A DNA stretch of 64,000 nucleotides, from NCBI GenBank assembly GCA_013396995.1, contig VWZP01008554.1:577304-641303 (forward strand), read 5' to 3'. Source of the stretch: Dicaeum eximium. Its lineage: Eukaryota; Chordata; Aves; Passeriformes; Dicaeidae. How positions within the stretch are numbered: the stretch's first letter is position 1; each line of letters starts with the position of its first letter. The notes beneath the pieces were generated by a model, which worked only from the letters and a program-made list of their open reading frames with translations, did not search any database and was not told where the DNA came from. Of the stretch, positions 60,651-64,000 are shown one piece after another. The translations under genes were made by a program, and so were the position numbers.

Positions 60651-60668
60651 AAAAAAAAAAAAAAAAAT
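60651..60668. repeat. Poly-A run
   Basis: A run of about 17 A followed by TAAAA on the plus strand. No coding-like sequence precedes it, so a retrocopy tail is not supported. Confidence 0.9.
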
Positions 60669-61370
60669 AAAAACATAATCTCAAAGGTGAATAAAATGCA
60701 GCGGCAACTGCTACACTGAATGCATGCTTAGTATAAGGAAAGTATATTCCTTTTCAGGTGTTTACTAGCTATACAGTCAGGTAATTCTCCCAGTCCCTAA
60801 TAAGCTTTTCCTTTTCCTAAAACCTGCTCCTCTCTTACTTCTGTGACTGCTGTTCCAATTCCTCAGTTTCCAGGGAGATGAGAGCAGATCTATAACAAAA
60901 GACACATCAAAAAGAAAAATAAACTCCAATTTCAGCCCACACAAACATCATCCTCACCATCTACCTGTGCCTGGAATCCAGCTGCCATGAAAAGATTCCC
61001 TACCTCCACTTTCTTAAGGATTGATAACAAGAAGAGTGCAGTAAATGCTTTCACATTTTGCACATTTTGCTTGCAAAGACCAAGCTGAAGGGAGAAACCC
61101 AAGACACTAAGTCAATTCTTTGCTGCAACAGGAAATCCAAACACTTAGCACACTTCTTAATGGTAAAGAGATTTTGCTCCAATGTCAATTCTTACAAGAC
61201 TGCTGTCCTTGCAGATCATTTTCCTGCAAGTATTCATGTGGAAAGACTCTCTGAAAGGCATTTGTGGCTGCAAAGGACAAGACTACTCACACCTGTGCCT
61301 AATTCCTTTAATAAAATTATCTCCAGGATCATGACCAGTTCTTGGAATTAAAAGAATCAGAGAGAGAACC

Positions 61371-61704
61371 AAAGAATCCTAGCATGGTTTGGGTTGGAAG
61401 GGAGCCATCAGGTTTCAACCTCCTACCATGGGCAGGGACACCTCTGCCAGGGCCTCAGCACCCTGTCAGGGAAGAATTTCTTCCCAGTATCCCATCTAAC
61501 CCTGGCATGTGTCAGTTTGAAGCCATTGCCCCTTGTCCTGGCATTCCAGGCCCTTTTCCAAAGTCCCTCTCCAGCTCTCCTGGAGCCCCTTTAGGCACTG
61601 GAAGGGGCCCTAAGGTCTTCCCAGAGCCTTCTCTTCTCCAGCTGAAGATGCCCAGCTCTCCCAGCCTGTCCCCAGAGCAGAGGTGCTCCTGCCCTCAGAT
61701 GTCC
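61371..61704 (-). repeat. CR1 LINE fragment, 3' part
   Basis: Inverted CR1 from gaatcctagcatggtttggg through gggaagaatttcttcccagt, a CCCTTGTCCTGGCATTCCAG block and aaagtccctctccagctctc to ccccagagcagaggtgctcc. It closely parallels the copy at 26336-26822. Confidence 0.93.
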
Positions 61705-64000
61705 TTCCCCTCTCAATGACACAGGGATCACATGCCAGTCCGTGACACAACAGAACTTATTTCCCTCATTCATTCCCTCTCTTGGGTTATCAGCTGCAAA
61801 ATTTTACAACTTGTGAAGTCAGAGTTGGAGTCTCTTCACTTTACAGCATTAATTGCTTTTGATTGCTGGAGCAGTTAGATGCAGTAACTCTCTTCTACAA
61901 CCAGTAATAAAACAAATAGGAATCTCTGTGTCCCTGAGCAGTCATCAAACGTGATCTGGCTTCCTACCTCGCAGCTGGGAGAAAGATTCAAAATAAGGCA
62001 TTCAGAGTTCCTATCTTCCAAACCAAAAAACATTAAAACTATCAAGTGGCAGGAAAGCAACAACAATATTAGATCCATTTTATTTCTTTTAAACACTTCC
62101 TACTCCAGCTATTCTGAACCTTTCAGCCAGCTCCCAGTGAGCACACACACACAAAGCATGGAGGAATGCAAGTCTAAGGGTCTCAAATTCCCATGCCAGA
62201 TACCTTACAGTTCTACTGAAAGAAAGGGACTGTTTTCTGACAAATCCAAGTTTTCCTGTTATTTGGGTTTATCCTTGGCCACCCTTCTGCCCTCTGACAG
62301 AGGGGGTCAGACAGAGTATCAGAGGGTTTATACACCAAGGACATAAATCACATCTATACAGACATGAACACACACTCTCTTCCAAAGAATGCAATGGGTT
62401 AAATCTTTAAACATATGTAAACCCAGTGCTAAGGTCATCCCTGCTATGTCTCCACCAACAAAGCCTGCATTTTCTAGGAACACAGCCAAACAGAAGAATA
62501 TGTTCTTTCACTCTTTTCCAATAGTTCTTCGAAAGGTGTTTCCCTATTCCTGAAGGTGGCTTCCACAAAATCTCTCCCATTCTGACTGGGGTTTTTTTTG
62601 ACAAGTATTTGGAAAACACGATCACCCTGAAATAATAATTAATGGTGATGCTTGCTAGCATTGGGCAGACTGGTTTCTTAAGGTATTTCCTCTGTTTCTT
62701 TTCCCAGTGAAAGTTAGTCACTCCACTGGGAATTCTCCATTCCCAGCCCCTTCCGGTATTCTGGAGCTAAAAGAACGTGATCCAGAAATAAGCTTTGTTT
62801 GCACACAACATGGAGGCATCACGTAGGGATTGATTTCACATCTGCTTCTATAGGAGGTTTGGGTAACAGCTCTATCAACACTGATGGGATATCCTAGCCA
62901 TGGACATATTTAAAATTACACATTAAATGTAACACATTTTTCTGAGAATTTCACTTTTCCAGGTCAAGAGGAGGGCTGATAGTTTTAACTAAAGACTCCT
63001 TGTGTCAAGTTCAGGCTGCCTGAAAAGAAGTTGTTCCAAAGGCCATCAATCACCAGTAAGATGTTTCAGGAACTTTCCACAACAGACACAGAAACATGTT
63101 TCCCAGAGCATTCTCCCCTCCACCCCAGAAAACCTGTCCAAGTAGAGTGAAGATTCATTTGTCCAGGAGTTGCAGCTAAATGTGTAGGATGCTTCCCACA
63201 AATGCTGAACTCACCACTTGTTTTAGTGCCCACGTGCACTGATGATACACAGAAGATCTGGTGCATCTTGAACAAGCAAAGCCTGAAGTTCTGGACATAA
63301 GTGTGGATACTCATTTCTGGCTTGAATTCCATCAGCCAGAGCAGAGGTAGGAGAAGCTGGAAGAAGCTCTTATCTAAATTACGGAAGTCCTACAGCGAGT
63401 GGGAAAACACACACTTTTTCTCAGGACAAATCAGACAGTATCTGTGTTAGATCCCATCTCCAACACCAGTCCATCCTGGGATTCTGGGGACATTTTTAAA
63501 TGATGGAAATCCATCATGATACTCCCAAAGGTGATGTCAAAAGAAAAAAGACTAGGAAATTTTGAGGATCCTCTTCCATGCCCTATGGAAGCCCTCAGGA
63601 GCTTGGTACTGTGAGCTACATCTGAGCCCCTTCACCTTACACTTTACTAAAAGATATTTATGAACAAATGCCTGGTGAAGGTCTGCCTTCAAAGGTCACA
63701 GTCTAACATTGTTTCTGGATATCCCCTTCACCTTTCTTCCCCAGTTTTGAGAATAAAAATGCTTTTTATGTCAACATATTAGTATCTCAGCCTTGACAAA
63801 ATCACTTAAAGATCCTCCAAGCCACCTCCTCAGTGCCCATACATCAAACCTGGGTGTCGGGCACAATCTGCAAAGGGAACTGGGCCTGCTGTTAAATAAT
63901 CAACACAATAAACACCAAGTTTTGAAACTCTGCACGCTCTGAAGGGTGTCCCTGCACCTACGTCCTTCCAGTCCTCACACCACCACATGGCTTCATGTAG

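Larger units (their letters stand above)
32060..64000 (-). other. Probable 5' introns of the XPR1-family gene (no exon recognised)
   Basis: The exon at 32059 needs upstream coding of about 41 residues, which I could not find in this 32 kb. No CpG-island promoter appears either, so the first exon probably lies beyond position 64000. The stretch is AT-rich with CR1 fragments near 33.1, 38.8, 40.3, 49.8, 53.2, 56.0 and 61.4 kb, an (AAAT)n microsatellite, homopolymer runs and one long unexplained ORF at 47795-48487. Its assignment as intron is inference. Confidence 0.6.

Noticed and set aside
1..64000. A CRISPR array, operon, integrated virus or other novel system
   Set aside because: The sequence is plainly vertebrate intronic DNA. 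I saw no regularly spaced repeats, no retroviral gag/pol/env-like frames and no paired long terminal repeats.

Overview
This is vertebrate nuclear DNA, almost certainly from a bird. It is AT-leaning and mostly intronic. It carries many fragments of CR1, the dominant avian LINE, and no Alu-, L1- or B-type repeats. I see no prokaryotic-style gene packing, no CRISPR array and no RNA gene I can support.

One protein-coding gene is recognisable, on the minus strand. It belongs to the XPR1/SLC53A1 family of phosphate exporters, which have an N-terminal SPX domain, a membrane region and a C-terminal EXS domain. Nine consecutive internal coding exons lie between 32059 and 11354, in transcription order: 32059-31958, 26163-25940, 22343-22194, 21662-21579, 21101-21020, 18155-17968, 17737-17558, 13394-13229 and 11545-11354. 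All nine have AG acceptors and GT donors, their phases match end to end, and no stop or frameshift interrupts them. They give about 456 codons, roughly residues 42 to 500 of a protein of about 696 residues. The first one or two coding exons must lie to the right, in the 32 kb that reads as 5' intron or beyond it. The rest of the EXS domain must lie to the left of position 1. Much or all of the window is therefore probably one gene.

The cytosolic SPX part is strongly conserved, including the lysine cluster that senses inositol pyrophosphates. The extramembrane loops between membrane segments are much more divergent and carry three short length differences from mammalian XPR1. The gene is thus either a fast-evolving XPR1 or a second, XPR1-like copy.

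Layout: 1-11353 is downstream intron with two CR1 pieces. 11354-18155 holds the EXS-start and membrane exons. 20-26 kb holds the SPX/linker exons and a CpG-rich island around exon 26163-25940. 26-32 kb is intron up to the most N-terminal exon seen. 32060-64000 has no recognised exon, scattered CR1 fragments, an (AAAT)n microsatellite, several homopolymer runs and one unexplained 230-codon plus-strand ORF.
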